The notes: generated by a model from the sequence alone, not told the origin. DNA of 8,041 nt from Flavobacterium sp. (GCA_030682755.1 JAUXNR010000063.1:1-8041); one strand, 5' to 3'. Counted from the first letter of the stretch, positions 1 to 7,522 are shown. Made by a program: numbers and translations.

Positions 1-444
1 TTTGAAGTCAAAAAGTTTGTTCAACGCATACCCAAAACCACATTCCAAAGCAGCTGATGAAGATAAACCGGCTCCCATTGGAATGGTACTGCTAAATACC
101 ATTGTAAATCCTTCTAGAGCCAATCCGCGTTCTTTCAATTGTTGCAACACACCTAACATGTAGTTTACCCACATTTTATCAACCGGTTTCAATTCGTCTT
201 TCCAATTGAATGTAAACGATTCATTTAAATCTTTGGCCACAAGTGTGCATTGATCTTGTTCAGCTTTGGAAACCGCAAAACAAATGTATTTGTTAATGGC
301 AGCCGGAAGTACAAATCCGTCGTTATAGTCAATGTGTTCGCCAATGATGTTGATTCTTCCCGGCGAAAGGAAGAGTGCTTCAGGTTCCGCTTCAAAAATG
401 GATTTAAAATGTTCTGATGTTGAAGCAATTAATTTTTTTTTCAT
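1..444 (-). CDS. galK: Galactokinase, N-terminal part (cut by window edge)
   Basis: Galactokinase phosphorylates alpha-D-galactose with ATP to galactose-1-phosphate, the first committed step of the cytoplasmic Leloir pathway. Reading from the ATG at 444-442 gives 148 uninterrupted codons to the window edge, out of about 380 usual for the family. The galactokinase signature is visible near residues 28-42 (PGRINIIGEHIDYNDG), and the GHMP-kinase ATP-binding loop PMGAGLSSSAALE lies near residues 122-134, so the family call is firm. There is no signal peptide, which fits a cytoplasmic enzyme. The gene starts 14 bp after the GH2 stop codon and is the last visible gene of the operon. Codons 2-4 are AAA AAA AAA, a run of nine A that could be prone to slippage. 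A galT gene beyond the left edge would be usual but cannot be seen. Confidence 0.96.
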   Translation of the reverse strand, partial: MKKKLIASTSEHFKSIFEAEPEALFLSPGRINIIGEHIDYNDGFVLPAAINKYICFAVSKAEQDQCTLVAKDLNESFTFNWKDELKPVDKMWVNYMLGVLQQLKERGLALEGFTMVFSSTIPMGAGLSSSAALECGFGYALNKLFDFK

Positions 445-458
445 TACCGTTGAATGAT

Positions 459-2783
459 TTATTTTATTTCAATCGAAGTCTCTTTCAAACCACTTGATTT
501 TGCTTTGATTGTAATTGGTTTTTTAAAGTTTTTAGTTTTTAACAAAATAGTGGCTATTCCGGCTTCGGCCTGCATCGGGTTTTGTCCAATAAGCTCTGCA
601 TTTTCTCCTTCTAATGAAAACTCAACCCAATTTGTTGCTTCAGAAATGGTTGTTCCATTTTCATCTGTTATTGCAGCGTAAACAAAGATAACATCCGGAA
701 AATCAGGATTAATTTTTACAGTGGATTCGTCATGACTCAGTGAAATTTTCGATGCTTCGTTGGCCGATTTTACGCTATGTTCCGCAACTTTTTTACCATT
801 ACTGTAACCTTCCGCCCGAAGTGTTCCTTTTTCAAATTTTGGTATAGAAAATACAAATGGCGAATGTGGCAATTCATTGGAAAAAGCAGAAACAGTTGGT
901 TTTTGTTTGGTAATTAATTTGTCATTCAAATACAAAGCTACTTCATCACAATTGCTGAAAACAGTCACGTTTAAAGGTGATTTTTCATTCCAATAGGAAG
1001 CAATGTGAACCATAGGTCCGGAGACTAATTTTTCATTTAACTTTAGGTTTGGCGAACGTTGACTTTGATAGAAATAAAAAGCAAATTTTGGAATGCGGAA
1101 GATGTCACTAATACCTGAACTTTCAATATCATCGGCATACCCACGGTTGTAATCAAACATCAACCAATTGGCCTGACCAATCGTGTTTTTTCCTTTCAGG
1201 TTTGAATTGAAAGCTTCTTGGTAATTGAAAGCTTGTTGCAACAATCGTTTTTCACCAAAAGCACGCAATTGTCTGCTGGTTCGTTCTTCTTCTTTCAAAT
1301 TGGCATAAGAAGTTTGGTTGAAGCCGGCATTTTGAGCGTAATATTCCCAATCGCCATATTCGGCAATAAAGATTTTGCGTTTTCCTTTTTCGTAATTGTT
1401 CCAATATTCCGGAGCTTTTCCATGTTGACGAGCCGGAATATAAAGGTCATAGTTCGGATTGTCAATCCAACCAGCGGTGTAAATGTTGGCATAAGGCAAT
1501 TCAGCACGCAAGATTTCATTTGCTTTTTTCATGAAGGGTTCCTTCATGTCACTTTCGTTTAAAGAAACTTCCCAAAAAACAACAGATGGATGGTTGCGGT
1601 CTCTTCGGGCTAAATCACGGATTTCCTGATAGGAGTTTTCTATAAATTTTTCGTCACCTGAAAATTGCCAACCCGAAATGCAATTCATCACTAAGAGTCC
1701 CAATTCATCGCATGCTTTCATAAAAGATTCGGTTTGCGGATAATGCGATAATCGTACAAAATCAAAACCTGCATTTTTAATTTTCACAGCATCGCGGTAA
1801 TTGGCTTCGTCGGAAAGTGCATAGCCGATGTACGGATATTCTTGATGACGATTGGTTCCGTTGATGAATACTTTTTCGTCATTCAAATAAAAACCATCAG
1901 CTTTGAGTTCTGCTTTTCTAATTCCGGTTTGAATTGTTTGTGAGTCGATGGTTTTTGAATCTGCAATCAAATTTACTTCTACTTCGTATAAATTCGGGTT
2001 TTCAATTCCCCATAATTTTGGATTTAAAATTTCAACACTTTGCGAAAGTGAGGCATTCGAATTTGGCTCCATCGTGACTTCATTGGTTGTAAAAGAAATC
2101 GTTTCTGAGCCATTTTTAAATGTGATAGACACTTTTACTTTTTTCGATTTTGTATCTTCATTCTTTACATGAATTTTTACAAGGCCACTTGCTTTTTCTT
2201 TTATAATAGTGTTGAAATTTACTAAAATTCCGCCACTATTTACTTGATTAGCATGGACGGCATCGGTAATGTATGTTTTGTTGGTTTGAATCAAATAGAC
2301 ATTGCGATAAATGCCACCATAGTAATTGAAATCCAATGTTTTTAACGTTTTTCCAGGTGGAATTTGCGGATTGTCCTGATTGTTTACTTTAACAATAATT
2401 GTATTGTCATGAGGTAAAACGATGTCAGTTATATCCACAGTAAACGGCAAATACCCTCCTTGATGATGTGTCAATAATTCACCATTCACCCAAACCCAAG
2501 CTTCGTGCATGACGCCTTCAAAGTAGAGAAAAACTTTATTGTCTGTTTTGGGTTGATCGAATTTTTTTTGATACCAACAATCGCCTTGCCACTGTCCATT
2601 CACCACTAAAGGTTCTATTTGAGTGGTGTGAGGTAAGTTTATTTTTTCCCAATTTAAGGATGTGGAATCTTTTGTGAATGTCCATTCTGAACCGAAATTA
2701 ACTTTGGTGCGATTGAAACTAGTTTCTTTTCCACAGGAAATTAAAAGTACCGAGGTTAGTAAGAGTAAAATAGCGTGTTTCAT
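459..2783 (-). CDS. GH2 beta-galactosidase-like lipoprotein
   Basis: This 774-residue glycoside hydrolase family 2 enzyme probably removes terminal beta-galactose from galacto-oligosaccharides made by the neighbouring galactanases. A short hydrophobic leader ends in the lipobox LISC (Cys17), so it should be a lipoprotein. The order appears to be: sugar-binding jelly roll about 25-170, immunoglobulin-like domain about 175-290, TIM barrel about 295-600, a DUF4982-like beta domain about 605-670 (DEVALYLND), and a final Ig-like domain about 680-774. In the barrel I see NRHQEYP (311-317), RLSHYP (344-349), SLNE with the likely acid/base Glu410, and IAEYGD with the likely nucleophile Glu475. The length is below that of E. 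coli LacZ but usual for Bacteroidota GH2 lipoproteins. It starts 18 bp after the upstream galactanase. GH2 also includes beta-glucuronidases and beta-mannosidases, so the substrate is inferred from context. Confidence 0.9.
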   Translation of the reverse strand: MKHAILLLLTSVLLISCGKETSFNRTKVNFGSEWTFTKDSTSLNWEKINLPHTTQIEPLVVNGQWQGDCWYQKKFDQPKTDNKVFLYFEGVMHEAWVWVNGELLTHHQGGYLPFTVDITDIVLPHDNTIIVKVNNQDNPQIPPGKTLKTLDFNYYGGIYRNVYLIQTNKTYITDAVHANQVNSGGILVNFNTIIKEKASGLVKIHVKNEDTKSKKVKVSITFKNGSETISFTTNEVTMEPNSNASLSQSVEILNPKLWGIENPNLYEVEVNLIADSKTIDSQTIQTGIRKAELKADGFYLNDEKVFINGTNRHQEYPYIGYALSDEANYRDAVKIKNAGFDFVRLSHYPQTESFMKACDELGLLVMNCISGWQFSGDEKFIENSYQEIRDLARRDRNHPSVVFWEVSLNESDMKEPFMKKANEILRAELPYANIYTAGWIDNPNYDLYIPARQHGKAPEYWNNYEKGKRKIFIAEYGDWEYYAQNAGFNQTSYANLKEEERTSRQLRAFGEKRLLQQAFNYQEAFNSNLKGKNTIGQANWLMFDYNRGYADDIESSGISDIFRIPKFAFYFYQSQRSPNLKLNEKLVSGPMVHIASYWNEKSPLNVTVFSNCDEVALYLNDKLITKQKPTVSAFSNELPHSPFVFSIPKFEKGTLRAEGYSNGKKVAEHSVKSANEASKISLSHDESTVKINPDFPDVIFVYAAITDENGTTISEATNWVEFSLEGENAELIGQNPMQAEAGIATILLKTKNFKKPITIKAKSSGLKETSIEIK

Positions 2784-2801
2784 TGTGAATTTTTAAGCAG
2801 A

Positions 2802-3812
2802 TTAATCTTTAAAAGCATCCAAAGCCGGAGAGGGTTGTCCGTTTTCTAGCCATGCACTTAAACTGTAACCACTCCAACTTTTTTCCCCTTGTGGTTCCCA
2901 GTACAATACTCCTAAACCTTTGTTGTTAGGAACATCCTTAACTGCTTTGATGGTAGCTTCTAAAAGTTCTTTGGTGTTTTCAACTTTGTCATATTCGCCA
3001 CCTACTTCCACCACCATTACTTCGGTGTTGTAACGGGTTACTAAATCTTTCAAATTGAATTCTAAATTGGCAATGGTTTCTTTGTAATCTTTTTTCACCC
3101 AAAACGGATAATAGGAAAGACCAATGACATCATATTTTACATTTTGAGCTTTAGCGTTGTCAAAGAAAGTTCTGAATTTCTCGATGTTATCACCTTCGTC
3201 TAAATGGACGATTACTTTGATGGATTTGTCCACTTTTTTTACAGCATCGTAGCCTTTGTTTAATAAAATCCCCAATTGGTTCCAATTGTCGGTACTACCT
3301 TCAGGCCAAAGCATTCCGCCCGGAATTTCGTTACCCACTTGCACCCATTCGGTTTTTACTTTTGCTTTTTTCAAAGCGGTCATCACATCAAAAGTGTGAT
3401 TGTATACTTCTTGAGCTAATTTTTCAAACGGAAGGTCTTTCCAAGCAGCTGGTTTGTTTTGTTTGCCTGGATCGGCCCATGAATCACTGTAATGAAAATT
3501 TATCATGATGCGAAAACCCATTTTTTGTGCCCGTTGAGCCAAAGCAACGGTTTCCTCTTTGCTGCAATGGCCACTTCTTGGATCGTCAGACGGATTGACA
3601 AATACACGCAAACGAACCGTGTTCATGCCGCGGTCTTTCAATAATTGTAAGCAATCTTTTTTGGAGCCATCCGAATCGTAAAACTGATAACCGGTTGCTT
3701 CCATTTGTGGTAACCAGGTTACATCGGCACCTTTTGAAAATTCAAATTTGTTTTGAGCAAAAGTGAGTTGCGTGGTTACTACCAACAGCAGTACTAGAAT
3801 TTTTTTCATCAT
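2802..3812 (-). CDS. Secreted GH53 endo-beta-1,4-galactanase (second copy)
   Basis: This 336-residue protein belongs to glycoside hydrolase family 53, which cuts beta-1,4-galactan inside the chain. The N-terminus has a Sec signal peptide with a hydrophobic core and a likely signal peptidase I cut near TFA-Q (19/20); there is no lipobox, so it should be soluble in the periplasm or exported. Family motifs are GADVTWLP (28-35), NTVRLRV (64-70), HYSDSWADPG (107-116), VQVGNE with acid/base Glu162, and IGLSYYPFW (230-238). The likely nucleophile is Glu269 in VVEVGGEYD, a context unlike the AETAYP of the neighbouring paralogue. Its ATG shares one base with the previous stop (TAATG), suggesting translational coupling; a second ATG directly follows, so the exact start could be one codon later. 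The two GH53 proteins are alignable but clearly diverged. Confidence 0.92.
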   Translation of the reverse strand: MMKKILVLLLVVTTQLTFAQNKFEFSKGADVTWLPQMEATGYQFYDSDGSKKDCLQLLKDRGMNTVRLRVFVNPSDDPRSGHCSKEETVALAQRAQKMGFRIMINFHYSDSWADPGKQNKPAAWKDLPFEKLAQEVYNHTFDVMTALKKAKVKTEWVQVGNEIPGGMLWPEGSTDNWNQLGILLNKGYDAVKKVDKSIKVIVHLDEGDNIEKFRTFFDNAKAQNVKYDVIGLSYYPFWVKKDYKETIANLEFNLKDLVTRYNTEVMVVEVGGEYDKVENTKELLEATIKAVKDVPNNKGLGVLYWEPQGEKSWSGYSLSAWLENGQPSPALDAFKD

Positions 3813-4894
3813 TATTCTTTGTTAAATACCTGAATTGCAGGTAAGGCGTTATTTTCAAAATCCCATAAAGCTTGGTTTTCCCATGAAGAACCGTTGGTGG
3901 CTTGGTTTCCTCTAAACGAAATCCATTCTGTTCCCCAATAGGCAAAACCCAATCCGTTTGGACTTTGTTTTACCCGGTTTTTTATTTCAAGTAAAAAGTT
4001 TTTTTGTCCTTCGGGAGTGGCAGGATAAGCCGGAATCAATTGGTCTTCTAACCCAACGATATTGTTTGTCCAATCGTTCCATTGCAAGGTGAACGGATAA
4101 GCTGTTTCGGCCAAAAGCACTTTTTTGTTATGTGTTTGTCCCAATGTATTCATGGTTGAAGAAAGTGTTTCTAAATTTTTTCCATGCCAAATGGGATAAT
4201 ACGATAGTCCGATGTAGTCATAATCTACAGGGGTCATTTTGTTAAAAAACCAATCGGCAGCATATAATCCGGCAAAATGTATCATGATTTTTGCTTGCGG
4301 ACGAACCGAGCGAACGGTTGCACTTGCGGTTTGAAGTAACTCAATACATTGGGCTTCATTGATAATCAAATGGCCCTCAGGGAAAAGCAATCCCACATTA
4401 ATTTCATTGCCAATTTGAATGATATCCGGTTGGATTTCATTCAGTAGTGATGTGGTATAAGTGGCTACTGCAGCTTTTAACTCCGTAAAATTTAACCCTT
4501 GCCATTCAGCCGGTTTTGCTTGGTGACCCGGATCTGCCCAAGTATCGGAATAATGAACTGTAAGCCAAACTTTCATTCCGGCTTGTTTTGCTCTTTGCGA
4601 AAGAATTTTTGCTTCCACAAGGCTTGAATGTATGGATGAAGGGTTTTTCCAAACTCGAATACGAACCGTGTTGCAACCCGCATTTTTTAATGTGGTTAGA
4701 ACGGCTTGATTTTGTCCGTTGAATTTGTAAACAGCTCCGGCACCTTCTGCTTCGGGAAGAAATGAAAGATCAGCAGCTCTGATGAAGTTGTCTTCAACTA
4801 CCGGAATTTCTTCTTCAGGTGTTTTTTCATCACTTGAACAATGGATAAAAAGCAATAAGATTGGAATGCATACTAATGTGATTAACTTTTTCAT
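3812..4894 (-). CDS. Lipoprotein GH53 endo-beta-1,4-galactanase (first copy)
   Basis: This 360-residue arabinogalactan endo-beta-1,4-galactanase of family GH53 is expected to cut the beta-1,4-galactan backbone of pectic side chains. The N-terminus is a lipoprotein leader ending FIHC (Cys19). His just before Cys is unusual, but the basic start, hydrophobic stretch and lone Cys support lipidation. The residues after Cys (SSDEKTPEEE) are acidic, like the surface-export signal described for Bacteroidota lipoproteins, so an outer-face location is inferred. Motifs are RAADLSFLPEAE (39-50), NTVRIRVW (75-82), HYSDTWADPG (114-123), IQIGNE with acid/base Glu164, IGLSYYPIW (228-236), and LLAETAYPFT with nucleophile Glu263. 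All the canonical GH53 landmarks I know are present. It starts 5 bp after the galM stop and runs into the second GH53 gene with a one-base overlap. Confidence 0.94.
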   Translation of the reverse strand: MKKLITLVCIPILLLFIHCSSDEKTPEEEIPVVEDNFIRAADLSFLPEAEGAGAVYKFNGQNQAVLTTLKNAGCNTVRIRVWKNPSSIHSSLVEAKILSQRAKQAGMKVWLTVHYSDTWADPGHQAKPAEWQGLNFTELKAAVATYTTSLLNEIQPDIIQIGNEINVGLLFPEGHLIINEAQCIELLQTASATVRSVRPQAKIMIHFAGLYAADWFFNKMTPVDYDYIGLSYYPIWHGKNLETLSSTMNTLGQTHNKKVLLAETAYPFTLQWNDWTNNIVGLEDQLIPAYPATPEGQKNFLLEIKNRVKQSPNGLGFAYWGTEWISFRGNQATNGSSWENQALWDFENNALPAIQVFNKE

Positions 4895-4899
4895 AGTTT

Positions 4900-5955
4900 T
4901 TATTTTATTGTTTCAAAAGCAAAAATAGTTTGGTGGTGATACCGCTCACCTTTTTTTAAAATAGCAGACGGAAAACCGGCATGATTGGGAGCATCCGGAT
5001 ATACTTGTGTTTCAAAGCAAATACCACTTTTTGAATGATAGGCTGCGTTTTCTTTTCCTTTTAATTGACCAAAACAATTTCCACCCACATATACATGAAC
5101 GGCAGGTTGGTCAGTTAGTACGGTCATTTTTAATTTGTTTTTAGTACTTGTGAGTCTGGCAGCCACTTTTTGATTGGGGGATAGCGTAATAGTAGTATCA
5201 TTTTGAGTTGGTACTTTTTTTGGATTTGTAAAATCAAAGGCTGTGTTCTTGAATTCAATAAATGTTCCGTTTGGAATGTTAACATCATCTGTTGCTACTG
5301 CCTTTTCTGAAAATAGTGTTATCTCTTGGTTGGTAACGTCTTCTTTATGTCCGTCAAGGTTAAAATAGCTGTGTTGCGTTAAGTTTACCAAGGTGTCTTC
5401 AGAACAATGCCCCTGGTATTCAACAATTACTTGATTGGTTTCTGTTAAGATATAAGTTACTTCTACCATAAAAATACCGGGATAATTTTCTTCATTATTT
5501 TGGCTGATGTATGTTAAGGTTATGGAAGGGAAATCACCTTCGCAAATCTTTTTTACTGTCCAAAGTTGTTGGCTAAAACCTTTGGTTCCTCCATGTAAAT
5601 GATGTTCGCCGTGGTTTTTATTTAAATGAATTGTTTTGTCGTTTAAGTTGAATTGTCCGTGTTTAATTCTTCCGGCAAATCTTCCAATTACGGCACCAAA
5701 GTATGGAGCACTTGGCAGTTCGAAAGAATCGATATACGATTGCAAGTTGTCAAATCCTAAAACAACATCCACTTTTTCTTTTCCTTCAACCGGAATTTTA
5801 ATGGAAGTAATGGTTGCCCCATAATTAATTATTGAAACTTCCATCCCTTTTTTGTTGGTTAATGTATAACACAATACCTCTTGACCATCAGACAACAAAC
5901 CAAAGGATTTTGTATTTTTTGGATAGTCAATTTGTGAATAATGTTTATTTTTCAT
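4900..5955 (-). CDS. galM: Aldose 1-epimerase (galactose mutarotase)
   Basis: GalM interconverts beta- and alpha-D-galactose, supplying the alpha anomer that galactokinase needs after beta-galactosidase action. The 351-residue length is normal. Visible family motifs are INYGATITSI (43-52), GFDNLQSY (67-74), FGAVIGRFAGRI (86-97), HLHGG with His121, NLTQHSYFNLDGH with His195, TDQPAVHVY (281-289), and GICFETQVYPDAPN with the catalytic-base Glu315. The two histidines and the glutamate match the catalytic set of characterised GalM enzymes. No signal peptide is seen, so it should be cytoplasmic, which implies that galactose or oligosaccharides are imported. It is the first gene of the operon: a -7-type box lies about 22 bp upstream of its ATG and the divergent regulator starts 102 bp away. 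No Shine-Dalgarno sequence is visible, as is usual in Bacteroidota. Confidence 0.95.
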   Translation of the reverse strand: MKNKHYSQIDYPKNTKSFGLLSDGQEVLCYTLTNKKGMEVSIINYGATITSIKIPVEGKEKVDVVLGFDNLQSYIDSFELPSAPYFGAVIGRFAGRIKHGQFNLNDKTIHLNKNHGEHHLHGGTKGFSQQLWTVKKICEGDFPSITLTYISQNNEENYPGIFMVEVTYILTETNQVIVEYQGHCSEDTLVNLTQHSYFNLDGHKEDVTNQEITLFSEKAVATDDVNIPNGTFIEFKNTAFDFTNPKKVPTQNDTTITLSPNQKVAARLTSTKNKLKMTVLTDQPAVHVYVGGNCFGQLKGKENAAYHSKSGICFETQVYPDAPNHAGFPSAILKKGERYHHQTIFAFETIK

Positions 5956-5977
5956 GCTAAAATTACAGATATACTAA

Positions 5978-5985
5978 CAAAAATA
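5978..5985 (-). promoter_or_regulatory. Bacteroidota-type -7 box for the galM operon
   Basis: The minus strand reads TATTTTTG here, a perfect match to the TAnnTTTG -7 element of Bacteroidota promoters. It lies 22 bp before the galM ATG, which predicts a leader under about 20 nt. The -33 region would fall near 6005-6010 and shows no good TTG match; it overlaps the first ACTGGTA repeat. Because AT-rich DNA gives chance matches, this is a prediction supported mainly by its position. Confidence 0.55.
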
Positions 5986-6006
5986 ACTAATTTTAGTTTT
6001 TAAACA

Positions 6007-6045
6007 TACCAGTACCTACCAGTTTGTGTTATCTTTACCACCAGT
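6007..6045. promoter_or_regulatory. Putative operator: three same-direction ACTGGT repeats
   Basis: The plus strand carries ACCAGT at 6008-6013, 6018-6023 and 6040-6045 (ACTGGT on the minus strand). The first two copies extend to TACCAGT and start exactly 10 bp apart; the third starts 22 bp further on, so all three lie roughly on the same helix face. They sit between two divergent genes, over the expected -33 region of the galM promoter and just before the regulator gene. Binding by the GntR-type regulator encoded next door, with control of both directions, is an inference. Dimeric regulators usually bind inverted repeats, so the direct arrangement is a weakness of this call. Confidence 0.5.
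6030..6037 (+). promoter_or_regulatory. Possible -7 box for the GntR-type regulator gene
   Basis: TATCTTTA on the plus strand matches TAnnTTTG except at the last base and ends 20 bp before the regulator ATG. It lies between the second and third ACCAGT repeats, so a protein bound there could also control its own gene. No convincing -33 element is seen at the expected distance, so this is a weak prediction. Confidence 0.3.
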
Positions 6046-6057
6046 TATTTTTTACTT

Positions 6058-7056
6058 ATGAAAATTATTTCGATGGAACCCCAATCAGGCATTCCAAAAT
6101 ACAAGCAGATTATTTCTTCTGTAGAAATAGCTATTGCAGAAAACCGATTGAAAAAAGGAGATCGTTTGCCGTCTGTCAATAAAGTGTGTTTGTAGTTTTC
6201 CATTTCCAGGGACACGGTTTTGTTGGCTTATGAAGAATTGAAAAAACGCGGAATTGTATTTGCAATTTTAGGAAAGGGTTATTACATCAAAAGTGTTGAA
6301 TTCAGTTTTGAGCAACGTTATTTTGTGTTGTTTGATGAATTGAATGCTTTTAAAGAAGATTTGTATTCGTCATTTTTAGAAGCGATTGCCAATCGGGCAC
6401 AAATTGATATTTTCTTTCATCATTTTAATTTGGAGATGTTTCGAAAGTTAATCAATGAAAGTAACGGAAATTATTCTAAGTACATCATCATGCCAACCAA
6501 TTTAGTTGGAGCGGCTTCCATCATAAAAACATTACCCAAAAACGATGTGTATATTTTAGATCAAACCAATGAGGAGTTGGCAGACTATCCTTCGGTGCAT
6601 CAAAATTTTGTGAAGGATATTTTTTCGGCTTTAAGCGAAGCAAAACCACTTTTAGATCGATACAAAAAGTTAGTATTGCTGTTCCCCGGGTTTAAAGAAC
6701 CCCTAGGGATGGTGGAAGGTTTTCAAAAGTTTGTGGATGAATTTTCATTTGAGAATTCAGTAATTCCCAATTTTGATCATCAAATTATTGAAAAAGGAAC
6801 GGTTTATATTATTCCAAATGATCGTCACTTGGTTGAAGTGATTGAACAAGCCAAACAACAACAGTTGCAACTAGGTGTAGATTTTGGTATTATTTCTTAT
6901 AACGACACGCCTTTGAAAAAGGTGGTAGAAAATGGAATCACCACCATTTCAACTGATTTTAAAAGTATGGGGTTACTTTTAGCTGAAATGGTGGTGACCA
7001 ATAAAAAGTATAGGATTGAAAATAAAAGTAACTTGATTAGCAGAAACTCGTTATAG
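6058..7056 (+). pseudogene. GntR/LacI-type sugar-responsive regulator broken by an in-frame TAG
   Basis: Reading through one stop gives a 332-residue chimeric regulator: an N-terminal GntR winged helix-turn-helix (about 1-78; GIPKYKQI, LKKGDRLPSVNKVCL, then FSISRDTVLLAYEELKKRG) and a LacI/periplasmic-binding-like sugar-sensing domain (about 85-325; FPGFKEPLGMVEGF, then GIISYNDTPLKKVVENGITT and STDFKSMG). Codon 46 (6193-6195) is TAG, just before the recognition-helix residues SRDTV; intact relatives have a sense codon there, probably Glu or Gln, one base from TAG. The 45-residue product cannot form the domain, and restart at TTG 6220 would yield a protein of about 278 residues without DNA binding. 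The rest of the frame is undamaged, suggesting a recent mutation or a sequence error. It is divergent from galM and, if intact, would probably control the galactan operon and itself. TAG also ends this gene, arguing against recoding. Confidence 0.85.
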
Positions 7057-7069
7057 TAGGTTCAACTAC

Positions 7070-7522
7070 TTATTCTGCTGCTACTAATTTACTTGCACTT
7101 CTATAAACAAATTCATTATAAATATGTCTTCTTGCAAAACGACCCGGCGATTCTGCATTAACCATTTTGATGTACGTTTGTTTTGGAACACCAAAATATT
7201 CAAAGGTATTTCCGTCTAAAAAGTTGATGTATAACACACCATTTTCAAAATAAAAATCAAGAATTCCTGAAGTTGATGTAGTTTTTACGTACTCATCTTT
7301 TACTTTTTCCTGAGTTTCGGGAGCAATGCTTACTAAAAAGTGGTAGGCTTCAATAATTTCTTTACTGCGTTCTTCTGCGGCATGACGTTCGTCTGCATCT
7401 GCAATAGTGTCAGGATGAATGTCTTTCATGCTGTTGCGGTAAATAGTTTTTAATTCCTTAAGGGTTGCCGTTTTAGTAACATCAAGCAATTTTCGGTATT
7501 CTGAGATTTTTTTTGAATTCAT
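7070..7522 (-). CDS. Small J-domain plus KTSC-domain protein
   Basis: This 150-residue protein has two recognisable parts. Residues about 6-66 resemble a DnaJ J domain: helix II, the invariant HPD at 36-38 (DIHPDTI) that stimulates DnaK-type chaperone ATPase, and helix III (AAEERSKEIIEAYHFLV). Residues about 85-141 match the KTSC domain (GVLYINFLDGNTFEYFGVP, then SPGRFARRHI and FVYR), a short domain of unsettled role, sometimes linked to nucleic-acid or lysyl-tRNA synthetase contexts. No signal peptide or membrane segment is present, so it is probably cytoplasmic. It converges on the regulator with a 13-bp gap and appears to be transcribed alone from a -7 box at 7573-7566. A DnaK co-chaperone targeted by the KTSC part is a reasonable guess; the biological role is unknown to me. 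Confidence 0.85.
   Translation of the reverse strand: MNSKKISEYRKLLDVTKTATLKELKTIYRNSMKDIHPDTIADADERHAAEERSKEIIEAYHFLVSIAPETQEKVKDEYVKTTSTSGILDFYFENGVLYINFLDGNTFEYFGVPKQTYIKMVNAESPGRFARRHIYNEFVYRSASKLVAAE

Noticed and set aside
225..428. Minus-strand 67-codon frame overlapping galK
   Set aside because: It overlaps the clear galactokinase frame, which carries both family signatures; the alternative translation shows no family features.
454..2172. Plus-strand open frames opposite the GH2 gene (454-681, 1218-1562, 1948-2172)
   Set aside because: They lie wholly antisense to a well-supported GH2 enzyme, have no recognisable protein features and no promoter, and are explained by codon composition of the real gene.
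3742..3945. Minus-strand frame bridging the junction of the two GH53 genes
   Set aside because: It is out of frame with both galactanases and has no features; both flanking genes account for the sequence.
5636..5824. Plus-strand frame inside galM
   Set aside because: It is antisense to the conserved GRFAGR region of galM, so it is a shadow frame.
6193..6195. Recoding of TAG as an amino acid
   Set aside because: The same gene ends in TAG and nothing nearby suggests a pyrrolysine or suppressor system; a point mutation or sequencing error is simpler.
6688..6702. Hairpin GGGTT-TAAAG-AACCC inside the regulator gene
   Set aside because: It lies in the coding stretch for the conserved FPGFKEPLGM motif and lacks a T run, so protein constraint explains it.
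7055..7070. Small hairpin AGTAG/CTACT between the convergent regulator and J-KTSC genes
   Set aside because: The stem is only 5 bp, AT-rich and without a proper T tract, so it cannot be supported as a bidirectional terminator.
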